A stretch of 25,251 nucleotides of DNA from positions 1 to 25,251 of the forward strand of contig CATYXQ010000026.1 in the NCBI GenBank assembly GCA_958414825.1, written 5' to 3'. A program made the translations under genes and the position numbers. The notes below the pieces were generated by a model. That model saw nothing but the letters and a program-made list of their open reading frames with translations, did no database searches and had not been told where the DNA came from. Within the stretch, counting starts at the first letter, position 1; every line of letters begins with the position of its first letter. This DNA comes from an uncultured Eubacteriales bacterium (GTDB taxonomy: Bacteria; Bacillota; Clostridia; Oscillospirales; CAG-272). Positions 14,494-22,385 of this stretch are shown piece by piece.

Positions 14494-15576
14494 GTGAAAC
14501 GATTTAAGCTGACCGGCAAGGCCAAAGACAGATATATCACCTACGGCATGATGCTGATCCTTTTTGCTGTGATTCAGATTTTCGTTGCCAGCGGGCAGGC
14601 CAGTCGTTCGTTTACCGGGCTGCTGGTACCTACTTGCGTTTATGTGCTTGCGGCGCTTGCGCGGAGTCTGGGTGTCGGTGGGTCGGGAGGACTCAGTCTC
14701 GGACAAGCCGGTTTTATGTGTATCGGCGCATACACCGGCAGTATTTTTTCGGTCGCTGTGAGCGGTATTTTGGAAAATTCGGCGATTCGTTTTCCAATCG
14801 CACTGCTGCTCGGCGGTGTGACGGCGGCTTTTTTCGGTTTTTTGATTGGTATTCCGGTTTTGCGTCTGCGCGGAGACTATCTGGCTATTGTTACGCTTGC
14901 ATTCGGCGAAATTATCAAAAGTGTATTTGACAATCTGTATATTTCGACCGATAAAAACGGTTTGTTTATCTCTCTGGGCGTTGAGGGCGTCAGCGCGCAT
15001 ACCTTTGATGCCGCGACGAGAAAGGACTATCTTAAAGGGGCGATGGGTATCAGCGGCACGCCGAAAGACTCCACTTTTTTGATCTGCTTTATTACCGTCA
15101 TGATTGCGCTTGTGGTTATGCTGAATTTTATGGATTCCAAGCAGGGGCGGGCTGTGATGGCTGCGAGAGAGAACCGCATTGCGGCCGAAGCGATGGGCGT
15201 GAATGTTACGCGCGCCAAAATGACCGCATTTGTGATGTCGGCGTTTTTTGCCGGCGTGGCGGGTGTGCTGTATTCGCACAATCTGAACGTGCTGGCGGCC
15301 TCTAAGTTCGATTATAACCTTTCGATTTTGATTTTGGTTTTTGTGGTACTCGGCGGTATGCGGAAGATGCGCAATGTTGTGATTTCAACGGTTGTGCTGT
15401 ATGTTTTGCCTGAGGCGCTTCGCGGTCTGAACAAATACAGAATGCTGATTTACGCGATTGTTTTGATTACGATGATGTTGCTGAACAATAGCGCTGCCGT
15501 TCGCAATTTTCTTGAAAAAATCCGTATGCGTGCGGCTCGAACCGGACAGCGGCGGAAGGCTGGAGGTGAGGGATAA
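14494..15576 (+). CDS. livM: Branched-chain amino acid ABC transporter permease LivM
   Basis: 360 aa. Second membrane subunit. Family blocks: GGSGGLSLGQAGFMCIGAYTG, IPVLRLRGDYLAIVTLAFGEI, MAARENRIAAEAMGVNVTRAKMTAFVMSAFFAGVAGVLYSHNLN, and a late FVVLGGMRKMRNVVIS segment. The latter replaces the more usual GGxGSxxG sequence. The GTG start at 14494 has GAGGTGA 6 nt upstream. A basic C-terminal tail (RMRAARTGQRRKAGG) fits the inside-positive rule. The stop overlaps the livG start (TAATG). Confidence 0.95.
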   Translation: MKRFKLTGKAKDRYITYGMMLILFAVIQIFVASGQASRSFTGLLVPTCVYVLAALARSLGVGGSGGLSLGQAGFMCIGAYTGSIFSVAVSGILENSAIRFPIALLLGGVTAAFFGFLIGIPVLRLRGDYLAIVTLAFGEIIKSVFDNLYISTDKNGLFISLGVEGVSAHTFDAATRKDYLKGAMGISGTPKDSTFLICFITVMIALVVMLNFMDSKQGRAVMAARENRIAAEAMGVNVTRAKMTAFVMSAFFAGVAGVLYSHNLNVLAASKFDYNLSILILVFVVLGGMRKMRNVVISTVVLYVLPEALRGLNKYRMLIYAIVLITMMLLNNSAAVRNFLEKIRMRAARTGQRRKAGGEG

Positions 15577-16340
15577 TGGCGCTTTTGGAAACAAGAGATC
15601 TTTCGATTCGTTTCGGAGGACTCAAGGCGGTTGACTCCCTTAACCTGAAAATTGAAAAGGGTGAACTGTACGGCTTGATCGGTCCGAACGGCGCCGGAAA
15701 GACGACGGTGTTCAATATGCTGACCGGCGTATATCAGCCCACCGACGGCACAATTTATCTTGACGGCGTCTGCCTGAACGGGAAAAATTCGATTGAGATC
15801 AATCGGATGGGTATCGCGCGCACATTTCAGAATATCCGTCTGTTTGGCCGATTGTCTGTAATAGACAATGTAAAAGTAGGTCTTGGCAACAGCATACAGT
15901 ACGGCCTTGTGGAAAGCTGTTTGCATATCGGACGGTATCGCAGAGAGGAACGCGAAATCAATCAAAAGGCGATGGAACTTTTGCGGGTGTTCGATTTGGA
16001 TGGGGAGGCAGGTCTGCTTGCTTCCAATCTGCCCTACGGAAAACAGCGCAAGCTGGAGATTGCACGCGCGATGGCGACTGAACCAAAGCTTCTTCTTTTG
16101 GACGAGCCGGCCGCCGGAATGAATCCGAATGAAACGGCCGAACTGATGCGGACCATTCGCTTTGTACGGGACAATTTCGATATGACGGTTTTGCTGATCG
16201 AGCATGACATGAAGCTTGTATCGGGTATTTGCGAGCGTATTACGGTATTGAATTTCGGTACGGAGCTTGCCGCCGGCGCAACCGCTGAGGTGCTTCGCGA
16301 TCCGCGGGTTATTACCGCGTATATCGGCGAGGATGAGTAA
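15576..16340 (+). CDS. livG: Branched-chain amino acid ABC transporter ATP-binding protein LivG
   Basis: 254 aa. One of two ATPases powering the importer. Walker A GPNGAGKTT (about 36-44), a Q-loop in ARTFQNIRLF, signature LPYGKQRKLEIARAMA (the LivG form instead of LSGGQ), Walker B LLLLDEPAAGMNP, and H-loop LIEHDM. The C-terminal LivG extension GTELAAGATAEVLRDPRVITAYIGED is complete. Start overlaps the livM stop. livF follows by 11 nt with GGAGG in front. Confidence 0.96.
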   Translation: MALLETRDLSIRFGGLKAVDSLNLKIEKGELYGLIGPNGAGKTTVFNMLTGVYQPTDGTIYLDGVCLNGKNSIEINRMGIARTFQNIRLFGRLSVIDNVKVGLGNSIQYGLVESCLHIGRYRREEREINQKAMELLRVFDLDGEAGLLASNLPYGKQRKLEIARAMATEPKLLLLDEPAAGMNPNETAELMRTIRFVRDNFDMTVLLIEHDMKLVSGICERITVLNFGTELAAGATAEVLRDPRVITAYIGEDE

Positions 16341-16351
16341 GGAGGCAGGCC

Positions 16352-17056
16352 ATGTTAAATGTAGAAAATATACAGGTTTATTACGGCGTCATCAATGCGA
16401 TCAAAGGCGTATCCTTTGAAGTAAACGAGGGCGAGGTCATCGCGCTGATCGGCGCGAACGGCGCGGGTAAAACCACAATTTTGCACACGATTACCGGTCT
16501 TGTCGCGCCGAGCGGCGGAAGAATTTTGTTTGAGGGGCATGATCTTATCAGGACACCTGCGCACAAAATCATTTCACTCGGAATGGCGCATGTTCCGGAG
16601 GGGAGACGCATTTTTCAGCAGCTGACTGTATATGAAAATTTAAAATTGGGTGCATATACGCTGCGCAGCAAAGAGAAAATCGAGCAGAATCTATCGTATA
16701 TCTATACGCATTTTCCGCGTTTGGAAGAACGAAAAAATCAGGTGGCCGGCACGCTTTCGGGCGGCGAGCAGCAGATGCTTGCAATGGGGCGTGCGCTGAT
16801 GTCCAATCCGAAGATTTTGCTGATGGATGAACCGTCCATGGGGTTGTCTCCTCTGTTGGTTTCCGAAATTTTTAAGATCATCAAGGAAGTATCAAAAGAG
16901 GGCACAACCGTGCTTTTGGTAGAACAGAATGCCAAAAAGGCATTGTCTATTGCCGACCGCGCCTATGTACTTGAAACCGGAAAAATTGTCATGCAGGGCA
17001 GGGCGGACGAACTCGCCAGCGATCCCCGCATTCAAGCGGCTTATCTTGGAGAATAA
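16352..17056 (+). CDS. livF: Branched-chain amino acid ABC transporter ATP-binding protein LivF
   Basis: 234 aa. Second ATPase of the importer. Walker A GANGAGKTT (about 33-41), VPEGRRIFQQLTVYENL (LivF-specific Q-loop area), signature LSGGEQQMLAMGRAL, Walker B ILLMDEPSMGLSP, H-loop replaced by LLVEQNAKKAL as is usual for LivF (Gln in place of His). GGAGG lies before the ATG. The stop is 5 nt before a strong terminator, so it is the last gene of the operon. Confidence 0.96.
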   Translation: MLNVENIQVYYGVINAIKGVSFEVNEGEVIALIGANGAGKTTILHTITGLVAPSGGRILFEGHDLIRTPAHKIISLGMAHVPEGRRIFQQLTVYENLKLGAYTLRSKEKIEQNLSYIYTHFPRLEERKNQVAGTLSGGEQQMLAMGRALMSNPKILLMDEPSMGLSPLLVSEIFKIIKEVSKEGTTVLLVEQNAKKALSIADRAYVLETGKIVMQGRADELASDPRIQAAYLGE

Positions 17057-17061
17057 AAATC

Positions 17062-17100
17062 AAACAGGGAATCCAACAAGACGTTGGATTCCCTGTTTTT
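17062..17100. terminator. Bidirectional terminator between livF and glnN
   Basis: 16-bp perfect stem (17062-17077 with 17083-17098), 5-nt loop. The plus strand ends in GTTTTTG; the minus strand reads GATTTTTATT after the stem. It serves the convergent liv operon and glnN. Confidence 0.9.
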
Positions 17101-17130
17101 GTCCTAAATTCTGATCGGTTGTGCAAAAAT

Positions 17131-19224
17131 TCAGCAGACGCCGAAAAGCAGATCGCCATAAGTTGGGAACGGCCAATATTCCGCTGCGGTAATGGTTTCG
17201 AGCATATCTGCAAATTTCCGAATTTCGCACATTTGAGGCAGCACCGTATTGCAGTAATAATGCGCAAGCGCTTCCGCGTCAAGGCCGTCTGTTTTCGTCA
17301 GTATCGCATCCAGCTGCGTCGTCGCCTTATACAGACTGTCGGAGTACTGGGACAACTTTTCGAGCAGTTCGGTTTCATAGGTTACGGCAGAAATGCCAAG
17401 CGCTTTTTTATTCAATGCATTGGTAGTCAGTTTGGCGACATACCCTTGTACGGCTGGAAGAATTTCCTTTTTGACCATATCACTCATGGTCAGCGCTTCA
17501 ATAGAGATGGTTTTCACATAACATTCCAAAAGGATTTCAGTGCGCGATATGACTTCTTCTTTTGTAAAGATTTTATGATCGGTAAAAAGTTTGATGTTTT
17601 TTTCATCTTTGAAATGCGGAACCGCATCGGGCAATGTTTTGTAATTGGGCAGGCCGCGCTTTGCCGCTTCAATCTGCCATTCAGCGGAATAGCCGTCGCC
17701 GTTGAAAATGACTTTTTTGTGGTTTCCGTATACCCGTTTGACAATATTATGTACTTCAGTGTCGAAATCGTCGGCTGATTCCAGAATATCCGCAATCTGC
17801 TTAAGCGCTTCGGCGACAATGGTATTTAGTATGATATTTGGGCCGGCAATATTGAGCGAGGAGCCAAGCATACGGAATTCAAATTTGTTTCCGGTGAACG
17901 CAAACGGCGAGGTGCGGTTGCGGTCGGTGTTATCTTTCGGAAAATCGGGCAATACGCTTGCTCCGATTTTCATCAGCTGGCCGCTTTTGCCCTCGTAAGG
18001 CGTTTCCGATTCGATACAGTCTAAAATTTCGGTCAGTTCCGATCCGAGAAATATCGAAACAATGGCGGGAGGCGCTTCGCTTGCGCCCAAACGGTGATCG
18101 TTACCGGCTGAAGCCACTGAGATGCGAAGCAGATCGGCGTATTCATCCACGGCTTTGATGAACGCGGAAAGGAAGATCAGAAATTGTGCGTTAGCGGCGG
18201 GAGAATCTCCCGGAGAAAGCAGATTTTTACCGGTGTTTGTAGAAAGGGAAAAGTTGTTGTGCTTGCCGCTGCCGTTTACGCCTGCAAAAGGCTTTTCGTG
18301 TAAAAGACAAACCAGTCCGTGTTTGGAAGCCACTTTTTTCATGATTTCCATTGTGAGCTGATTGTGATCGTTGGCTACATTGGTTGTCGTAAAAATCGGC
18401 GCCAGTTCATGCTGAGACGGCGCGGCCTCATTGTGCTGCGTTTTGGCAAGAATGCCGAGCTTCCAGAGTTCCTCGTTCAGTTCCTCCATAAACGCTTTGA
18501 CTCGGGGTTTCAGCGCGCCGAAATAGTGATCGTCCATTTCCTGTCCGCGCGGAGCTTTCGCGCCGAACAGCGTGCGGCCGCACAGGCGGAGATCTTCTCT
18601 TTTATTGTACATATCTTTGTCGATTAAGAAGTATTCCTGCTCGGAACCGACGGTTGTATTCACACTTTGAACATCGGTGTTTCCGAAAAGCCTGAGTACG
18701 CGCATGATCTGCGTGTTGATAGCTTCCATTGAGCGAAGCAACGGGGCTTTCTTGTCCAATACCTGCCCGCCGTATGAGCAGAATGCGGTCGGAATGCAAA
18801 GCGTTTTTTCTTTGATAAAAGCATAGGAGGTAGGATCCCACGCAGTGTAACCTCTGGCTTCAAAGGTTGCGCGCAGACCGCCGGAGGGGAAAGAAGAAGC
18901 GTCCGGTTCACCCTTGATTAAATTTTTTCCGCTCAGTTCCATTACAACGCCGTCGGGCGTTGGTTCGATAAAGCTGTCGTGTTTTTCGGCGGTGATGCCG
19001 GTCATCGGCTGGAACCAGTGGGTGAAGTGTGTCGCGCCGTTTTCAAGCGCCCATTCTTTCATTGCGTTTGCTACGACGTTCGCTACGTCCATCTCAAGGG
19101 GCGCGCCGTCGTCAATTGTTTTGCGGAGCGATTTATAGACATCCTTCGGCAGTTTGGCCTTCATTACTTTGTCGCCAAATGTCAGGGAACCGAATAAATC
19201 GGGAATTCGGTTGGTGCTTGCCAT
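17131..19224 (-). CDS. glnN: Type III glutamine synthetase
   Basis: 697 aa. ATP-dependent synthesis of glutamine from glutamate and ammonia, the main ammonia-assimilation step. Size and motifs are those of GS type III, not the shorter (about 450 aa) GSI. Visible are THFTHWFQPMTG (66-76), the metal-binding GSEQEYFLID (193-202), KTQHNEAAPSQHELAP (261-276), HEKPFAGVNGSGKHNNFSLST (309-329), ASAGNDHRLGASEAPPAIVS and DNTDRNRTSPFAFTGNKFEFR. The ATG at 19224 is chosen because GGAGG lies 8 nt upstream; a TTG at 19239 would be inside that site. It sits between the liv operon and ansA, giving a nitrogen-themed neighbourhood. Confidence 0.96.
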   Translation of the reverse strand: MASTNRIPDLFGSLTFGDKVMKAKLPKDVYKSLRKTIDDGAPLEMDVANVVANAMKEWALENGATHFTHWFQPMTGITAEKHDSFIEPTPDGVVMELSGKNLIKGEPDASSFPSGGLRATFEARGYTAWDPTSYAFIKEKTLCIPTAFCSYGGQVLDKKAPLLRSMEAINTQIMRVLRLFGNTDVQSVNTTVGSEQEYFLIDKDMYNKREDLRLCGRTLFGAKAPRGQEMDDHYFGALKPRVKAFMEELNEELWKLGILAKTQHNEAAPSQHELAPIFTTTNVANDHNQLTMEIMKKVASKHGLVCLLHEKPFAGVNGSGKHNNFSLSTNTGKNLLSPGDSPAANAQFLIFLSAFIKAVDEYADLLRISVASAGNDHRLGASEAPPAIVSIFLGSELTEILDCIESETPYEGKSGQLMKIGASVLPDFPKDNTDRNRTSPFAFTGNKFEFRMLGSSLNIAGPNIILNTIVAEALKQIADILESADDFDTEVHNIVKRVYGNHKKVIFNGDGYSAEWQIEAAKRGLPNYKTLPDAVPHFKDEKNIKLFTDHKIFTKEEVISRTEILLECYVKTISIEALTMSDMVKKEILPAVQGYVAKLTTNALNKKALGISAVTYETELLEKLSQYSDSLYKATTQLDAILTKTDGLDAEALAHYYCNTVLPQMCEIRKFADMLETITAAEYWPFPTYGDLLFGVC

Positions 19225-19278
19225 GGTTTTGTCCTCCAAAATCCAGTATTCAATTTCATAGGGGTTTTTGAAATACGA

Positions 19279-19315
19279 AAGGCGCCGCTACGGCCTTAAA
19301 CCGTGCAACGCCCTT
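19279..19315 (-). promoter_or_regulatory. Structured leader hairpin of glnN mRNA
   Basis: In the roughly 97-nt leader, AAGG(G)CG (19315-19309) can pair with CGCCTT (19284-19279), with an inner ACGG/CCGT stem (19304-19301 with 19293-19290). There is no T-run, so it is not a terminator. It does not match the known glnA RNA motif by eye. Confidence 0.4.
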
Positions 19316-19327
19316 ACTAATGGTAGA

Positions 19328-19356
19328 ATTATAGCAGAGACAGATTTGCTTGTCAA
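19328..19356 (-). promoter_or_regulatory. Sigma-A promoter of glnN
   Basis: Minus-strand perfect TTGACA (19356-19351), 17-nt spacer, perfect TATAAT (19333-19328). Transcription starts near 19321. Such a consensus promoter implies strong expression unless repressed. Confidence 0.9.
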
Positions 19357-19361
19357 GAGGT

Positions 19362-19391
19362 TTGTCAAAAAAAATCGCAAATTTTTGACAA
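19362..19391. repeat. Inverted repeat upstream of the glnN promoter, possible operator
   Basis: TTGTCAAAAA (19362-19371), 10-nt spacer, TTTTTGACAA (19382-19391): a perfect 10-bp inverted repeat. A further TTGTCAA copy at 19350-19356 contains the -35 box. This is the layout of a regulator site next to a promoter. Confidence 0.5.
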
Positions 19392-19639
19392 TTATATTTG
19401 GAATGCATAGAACCGCAAGTCGGGCGTCTCTTGTCTTTGAGCGTCGGTTGCATTGGTTTGTTTGGGCGTATGATTCTCGGCGAAGGCATACTCTTTTAGA
19501 ATATATTTATAAAAAATTGAAAGCGAATTGCTGTCTTTTATGAGCATATGCGTTTTTTTCAAAGTCGTGCCAAGCATGGCTGGATGCGCCGGTTGTGCGC
19601 GCATTCGCTGATTTTTCAACGTACCGCGCTGAAAATGAT
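19392..19639. other. Intergenic stretch with no supported gene
   Basis: Lies between the glnN upstream repeat and the terminator-like hairpin of the 70-aa gene. Open frames of 75-91 codons exist on both strands but lack a good ribosome site and look compositionally non-coding. A small GC hairpin (ATGCGC...GCGCAT, about 19584-19605) followed by ATTTTT on the plus strand is the only structure seen. Confidence 0.5.
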
Positions 19640-19678
19640 AAAAGGACGGATGCAGGTTTTACATACATTCGCCCTTTT
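19640..19678 (-). terminator. Terminator-like hairpin after the 70-aa gene
   Basis: 13-bp stem with one mismatch and one wobble (19666-19678 with 19640-19652) and a 13-nt loop. On the minus strand its 3' arm ends in CCTTTTATCATTTT. It lies about 14 nt past the stop at 19692. Confidence 0.65.
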
Positions 19679-19691
19679 CGCCGCCCTGGGT

Positions 19692-19904
19692 TTACGATTG
19701 CAGCGTAGCATTTCGGTTTTCAGTTAAAGCTGCCACAAGCTGCCGCATCTCCGTTTTGGATTTAACGGCGCCGGCCCGCGCCAGAACGGCCTGTTTTTGG
19801 TCTTTTGGCAGATTGGCAAATGCTTTCATTGCCGCAGGATTTTGTGCCAGCGTCATGCTGAGACCCAGCGGAATATCGCCGAGGCCGTTTTCTTTTTGAT
19901 TCAT
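19692..19904 (-). CDS. Small conserved-type protein, function unknown
   Basis: 70 aa. Sequence is MNQKENGLGDIPLGLSMTL, then AQNPAAMKAFANLPKDQKQAVLARAG and VKSKTEMRQLVAALTEN. It is predicted mostly helical, with no membrane segment and no cysteine. Small Clostridia proteins with the same pattern (a GMxLAxNxxAMxxF-like start, then KQAV and SKxEM) are familiar as unnamed proteins, but I cannot assign a function. The start is the ATG at 19904, with GGGGTGA just upstream; a GTG three codons earlier is part of that site. It lies downstream of the serine hydrolase gene on the same strand with a 97-nt gap and has a terminator-like hairpin after it. Confidence 0.82.
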   Translation of the reverse strand: MNQKENGLGDIPLGLSMTLAQNPAAMKAFANLPKDQKQAVLARAGAVKSKTEMRQLVAALTENRNATLQS

Positions 19905-20001
19905 GTAAATCACCCCTCATGGAGTATGGCGCGGCGGGTGTAATTTTATACAGTCAGCGCATTGATTGGCTTAGATTTTGACCATGATGCGGATACCGGC
20001 C

Positions 20002-21150
20002 TTACGCTTTGGCGTGCGGTGTGCGCAAGCCGCAGGCGGAGAGAAGCGCGTCTTCAAACAAAAGGGCGGCACGGGGATTTTCCCCCATATCAGTATAAGA
20101 ATTTTTGAGCAGGATTCCGGCTGTTTTTTGGTCGGGGAGAATCAGTGCGTGCGTGCCGTATGCGCCGTGACAGACTGCGGCGCCCCGAGGCAGACGTCCG
20201 GCGCCGTCATGGACGACGCATCCGAATCCGCGGTTCTCACCCCGTGCAAGACCTGCAAGGTCACGCGGAAGCTTTGGGGACAGCATTCGGTTTACCGAAT
20301 CTTCCCTCAGAACACGCACGCCGTTATAGACGCCTTTACAGGCGAGCATACTGAGAAAAGCGGCCATGTCCGTCGCAGAAGAAGCAAGCGCTGCGCCGCC
20401 GGCCTCATAGGTAAGCGGAAAGCCTCGAAAAAGCGTATGCCGAAAATCCACGTCGATATCCTGTCCTGAAATCCGTTTGTGAACCGGAGTCAGGCGGTTC
20501 CATTGTTCCTCTGCGGGGGAAAAGGTTGTATCCTGCATACCGAGCGGATCGAAGAACAGTTTACGCAGCAGGGCGCCGAAGCTTGTGCGGGAGACAATTT
20601 CTGCAATTCTGGCCAGTATATCATATCCTGCAAAACCGCTGTAGGCCGTCTTTGTACCCGGTTCAAACGCCAGATGAAAATTTTCGGCATAATAGTTGGT
20701 TACCGCTTGGAGCGAGGTTTTGATTTCCGGCGGGATGAGCGCATATTCCCGATTGCCGAGGGTGTCCGCGCCGAGTCCCGCCGTGTGCGTCAGCAGATCA
20801 AAAAGCGTGATTTCGCGGGATGGCATGGCGCGGGCGTAGATTTTCCCGTCCTGTGTGATTTCACCGATTGTCATGCGGGCAAACTGCGGGATATAGCGGG
20901 AAACAGGCGCTTGTGTATCCAAAAGCCCCTCTTCCTCCAGCCGCAAAACGGCAGCGGCGGTAAACAGCTTTGTGACTGATGCGAGACGATATAGGCCGTC
21001 TTTCGGGAAACGTGTGCCGCCGAACGTTTCAAAAAAACAAACTGTTCCGTTTTGCATGACTGCAGCTGCGCCGCCGAAACATTCGTGTGCCGAAAGCTGC
21101 TCTTCAAACAGCGCGTGCAGCTTGTTTTCTAAAATTTCAGTGTGCATCAT
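20002..21150 (-). CDS. Beta-lactamase-fold serine hydrolase (class C/esterase type)
   Basis: 382 aa. Active-site serine enzyme of the PBP-like fold. The S-x-x-K motif is Ser58-Val-Thr-Lys61 in YRLASVTKLFTAAAVLRL. The second motif is Tyr170-Ser-Gly (usually Y-S/A-N), and the third-motif equivalent is HGAYGTH (328-334). THTAGLG (121-127), PLGMQDTTF (202-210) and GGAALASSATDMAAFL (251-266) are further family landmarks. It may be an esterase, peptidase or amidase; a resistance role is unlikely. There is no signal peptide, so it appears cytoplasmic, which is unusual for peptidoglycan-acting members. The ATG at 21150 overlaps the acyltransferase stop (ATGA). A longer in-frame extension into that gene is not credible. 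AAAGGAG lies 12 nt upstream. Confidence 0.9.
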   Translation of the reverse strand: MMHTEILENKLHALFEEQLSAHECFGGAAAVMQNGTVCFFETFGGTRFPKDGLYRLASVTKLFTAAAVLRLEEEGLLDTQAPVSRYIPQFARMTIGEITQDGKIYARAMPSREITLFDLLTHTAGLGADTLGNREYALIPPEIKTSLQAVTNYYAENFHLAFEPGTKTAYSGFAGYDILARIAEIVSRTSFGALLRKLFFDPLGMQDTTFSPAEEQWNRLTPVHKRISGQDIDVDFRHTLFRGFPLTYEAGGAALASSATDMAAFLSMLACKGVYNGVRVLREDSVNRMLSPKLPRDLAGLARGENRGFGCVVHDGAGRLPRGAAVCHGAYGTHALILPDQKTAGILLKNSYTDMGENPRAALLFEDALLSACGLRTPHAKA

Positions 21151-22166
21151 GCGACAGACTTTCTCCTTTTGAAAAATTTCTCTTTTGCTATTGTGTATAG
21201 TATACAGCCTGCAAAAGTAACGGTATAGGTAAATATAGCGCGGAACAGGAAAGCCGTCGCCATATCGCCGATGCGAAGCCGCGCGATCAGTTCGTTGGCA
21301 ATATAAATCGGGAGGATGTGCGAAAGATAAATCATATAGGAAGCGCGTTCGCACAGGGCGACTGAGCGGGGCAAACGGCCTGCTGCTTTTGCGATGAACA
21401 GACATAGTCCGAAGACAAATAGGATGGCCGAAATTACATAAGCCAGGTGGAGCGCTTCGATCCACCAAAAAGTTGCTCCAAATGCCATGGAGCGCCATGT
21501 GAGATAAACGTCTGCGGCGGCGAGCAGTGCGAATGCGGCGCATATAAATCTGAAGTGCTGTGTTAGCCATGCGCAGAATGAATCGTAGTTTTGTCCGGCC
21601 GCCGCGCCGAGCATAAAATAGAAAAGATAGCCGCAGAAGACGCGGTCGTCGTATGGAAAATGTGCAAACAGCTTGAAAAGAATCGTGAGCAGCAGCGCCG
21701 CCGCGCAGAGCAGCCGGGCATCAAAGCGGGAGAACAGCACCCGAAAAAGCGGCATCAAAAGATAAAACTGCACAATGATGACAATAAAATAAAAATGAGC
21801 GCAGAGCGTGCCGAGAAAGATATATTCCGCAAGGTCAGGAAATGAAAACCGATACCAACCGATTGCGATAAAAAAGGCATAATAGAGTCCGACCCAGATC
21901 AGGTAGGGAAGCAGAATCTTTTTGGCGCGCGAACGCAGAAATGCACCATAGGAAAACGGTTTTTGAGACAGAAAGAGTTTCAGACCCGAAAGAAAGATAA
22001 AGCCCTGTACGACAAAAGCGCTGAGCCGCCATGGGGTCATCAGCACAATAAACTGTAAGCTTTGTTTGTTCATGTCCTGGATGGTCCAGGAACTGACATG
22101 GATAAAAACCACCAGAATACATAAGCATACAGAGACGAGTCCGATTTCCTGTCTTCGTATATTCAC
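21147..22166 (-). CDS. Acyltransferase 3-family integral membrane protein
   Basis: 339 aa. A multi-pass protein with about ten hydrophobic segments. The N-terminal helix LVSVCLCILVVFIHVSS carries the family histidine (His23). It is followed by FVVQGFIFLSGLKLFL and KKILLPYLIWVGLYYAFF. The C-terminal part includes YMIYLSHILPIYI. These are hallmarks of the Acyltransferase_3 (OafA/WecH-type) family, which moves acetyl or similar groups to sugars or other envelope molecules. The acceptor is unknown. The GTG start at 22166 has GGGGG 7 nt upstream. It forms a two-gene unit with the serine hydrolase (ATGA overlap) behind its own promoter (22228-22200). Confidence 0.9.
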   Translation of the reverse strand: MNIRRQEIGLVSVCLCILVVFIHVSSWTIQDMNKQSLQFIVLMTPWRLSAFVVQGFIFLSGLKLFLSQKPFSYGAFLRSRAKKILLPYLIWVGLYYAFFIAIGWYRFSFPDLAEYIFLGTLCAHFYFIVIIVQFYLLMPLFRVLFSRFDARLLCAAALLLTILFKLFAHFPYDDRVFCGYLFYFMLGAAAGQNYDSFCAWLTQHFRFICAAFALLAAADVYLTWRSMAFGATFWWIEALHLAYVISAILFVFGLCLFIAKAAGRLPRSVALCERASYMIYLSHILPIYIANELIARLRIGDMATAFLFRAIFTYTVTFAGCILYTIAKEKFFKRRKSVA

Positions 22167-22199
22167 CGCAATACCCCCGTGTGTTGGATGTTACTTTTT

Positions 22200-22228
22200 A
22201 TTGTAGCATGTATTGGAAAAATTTGCAA
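22200..22228 (-). promoter_or_regulatory. Promoter of the acyltransferase/serine hydrolase unit
   Basis: Minus-strand TTGCAA (22228-22223), 17-nt spacer, TACAAT (22205-22200). The start would be about 27 nt before the GTG at 22166. Confidence 0.75.
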
Positions 22229-22262
22229 CGCGGAGGATGGAAAAAACAAACTGTTTTGAGTC

Positions 22263-22291
22263 TTGCAATTCTGGGGGCGACATGCTAAAAT
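22263..22291 (+). promoter_or_regulatory. Promoter of ansA
   Basis: TTGCAA (22263-22268), 17-nt spacer, TAAAAT (22286-22291). It diverges from the acyltransferase promoter, with 34 nt between the two -35 boxes. The -10 context ATGCTA is shared by both promoters, which may reflect a common regulator or chance. Confidence 0.7.
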
Positions 22292-22385
22292 ACAAAAAGA
22301 TCCGGTTCCCGATTTATAAAAGGTAACTTTTGTGCGGCGGAGCGCTTGTTTTGCGCTGCATTGCCGGGAAGGAAAAATACAGAGC

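Noticed and set aside
13912..15279. 455-codon minus-strand open frame opposite livH and livM
   Set aside because: Antisense shadow of two well-supported permease genes; His/Lys/Thr/Asn-rich low-quality sequence with no family motif.
17119..17778. 219-codon plus-strand open frame opposite glnN
   Set aside because: Shadow frame of a strongly supported gene; Phe-rich with no ribosome site or family signal.
19225..19330. Glutamine riboswitch (glnA RNA motif) or ANTAR-type two-hairpin leader before glnN
   Set aside because: The leader has one bulged stem with a 7-nt loop and no terminator; neither the known glutamine motif nor the paired hexaloop pattern is visible by eye.
19350..19391. GlnR/TnrA box upstream of glnN
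   Set aside because: TGTCA and TGACA are present, but the spacing is far longer than the 7 nt of the consensus.
19268..19543. 91-codon plus-strand frame over the glnN promoter region
   Set aside because: Overlaps the glnN promoter, leader and inverted repeat; no ribosome site or recognisable protein pattern.
21151..21570. 140-residue N-terminal extension of the serine hydrolase
   Set aside because: Covers the 3' end of the acyltransferase gene in another frame and is Arg/Tyr-rich; the ATGA overlap at 21150 is the natural start.
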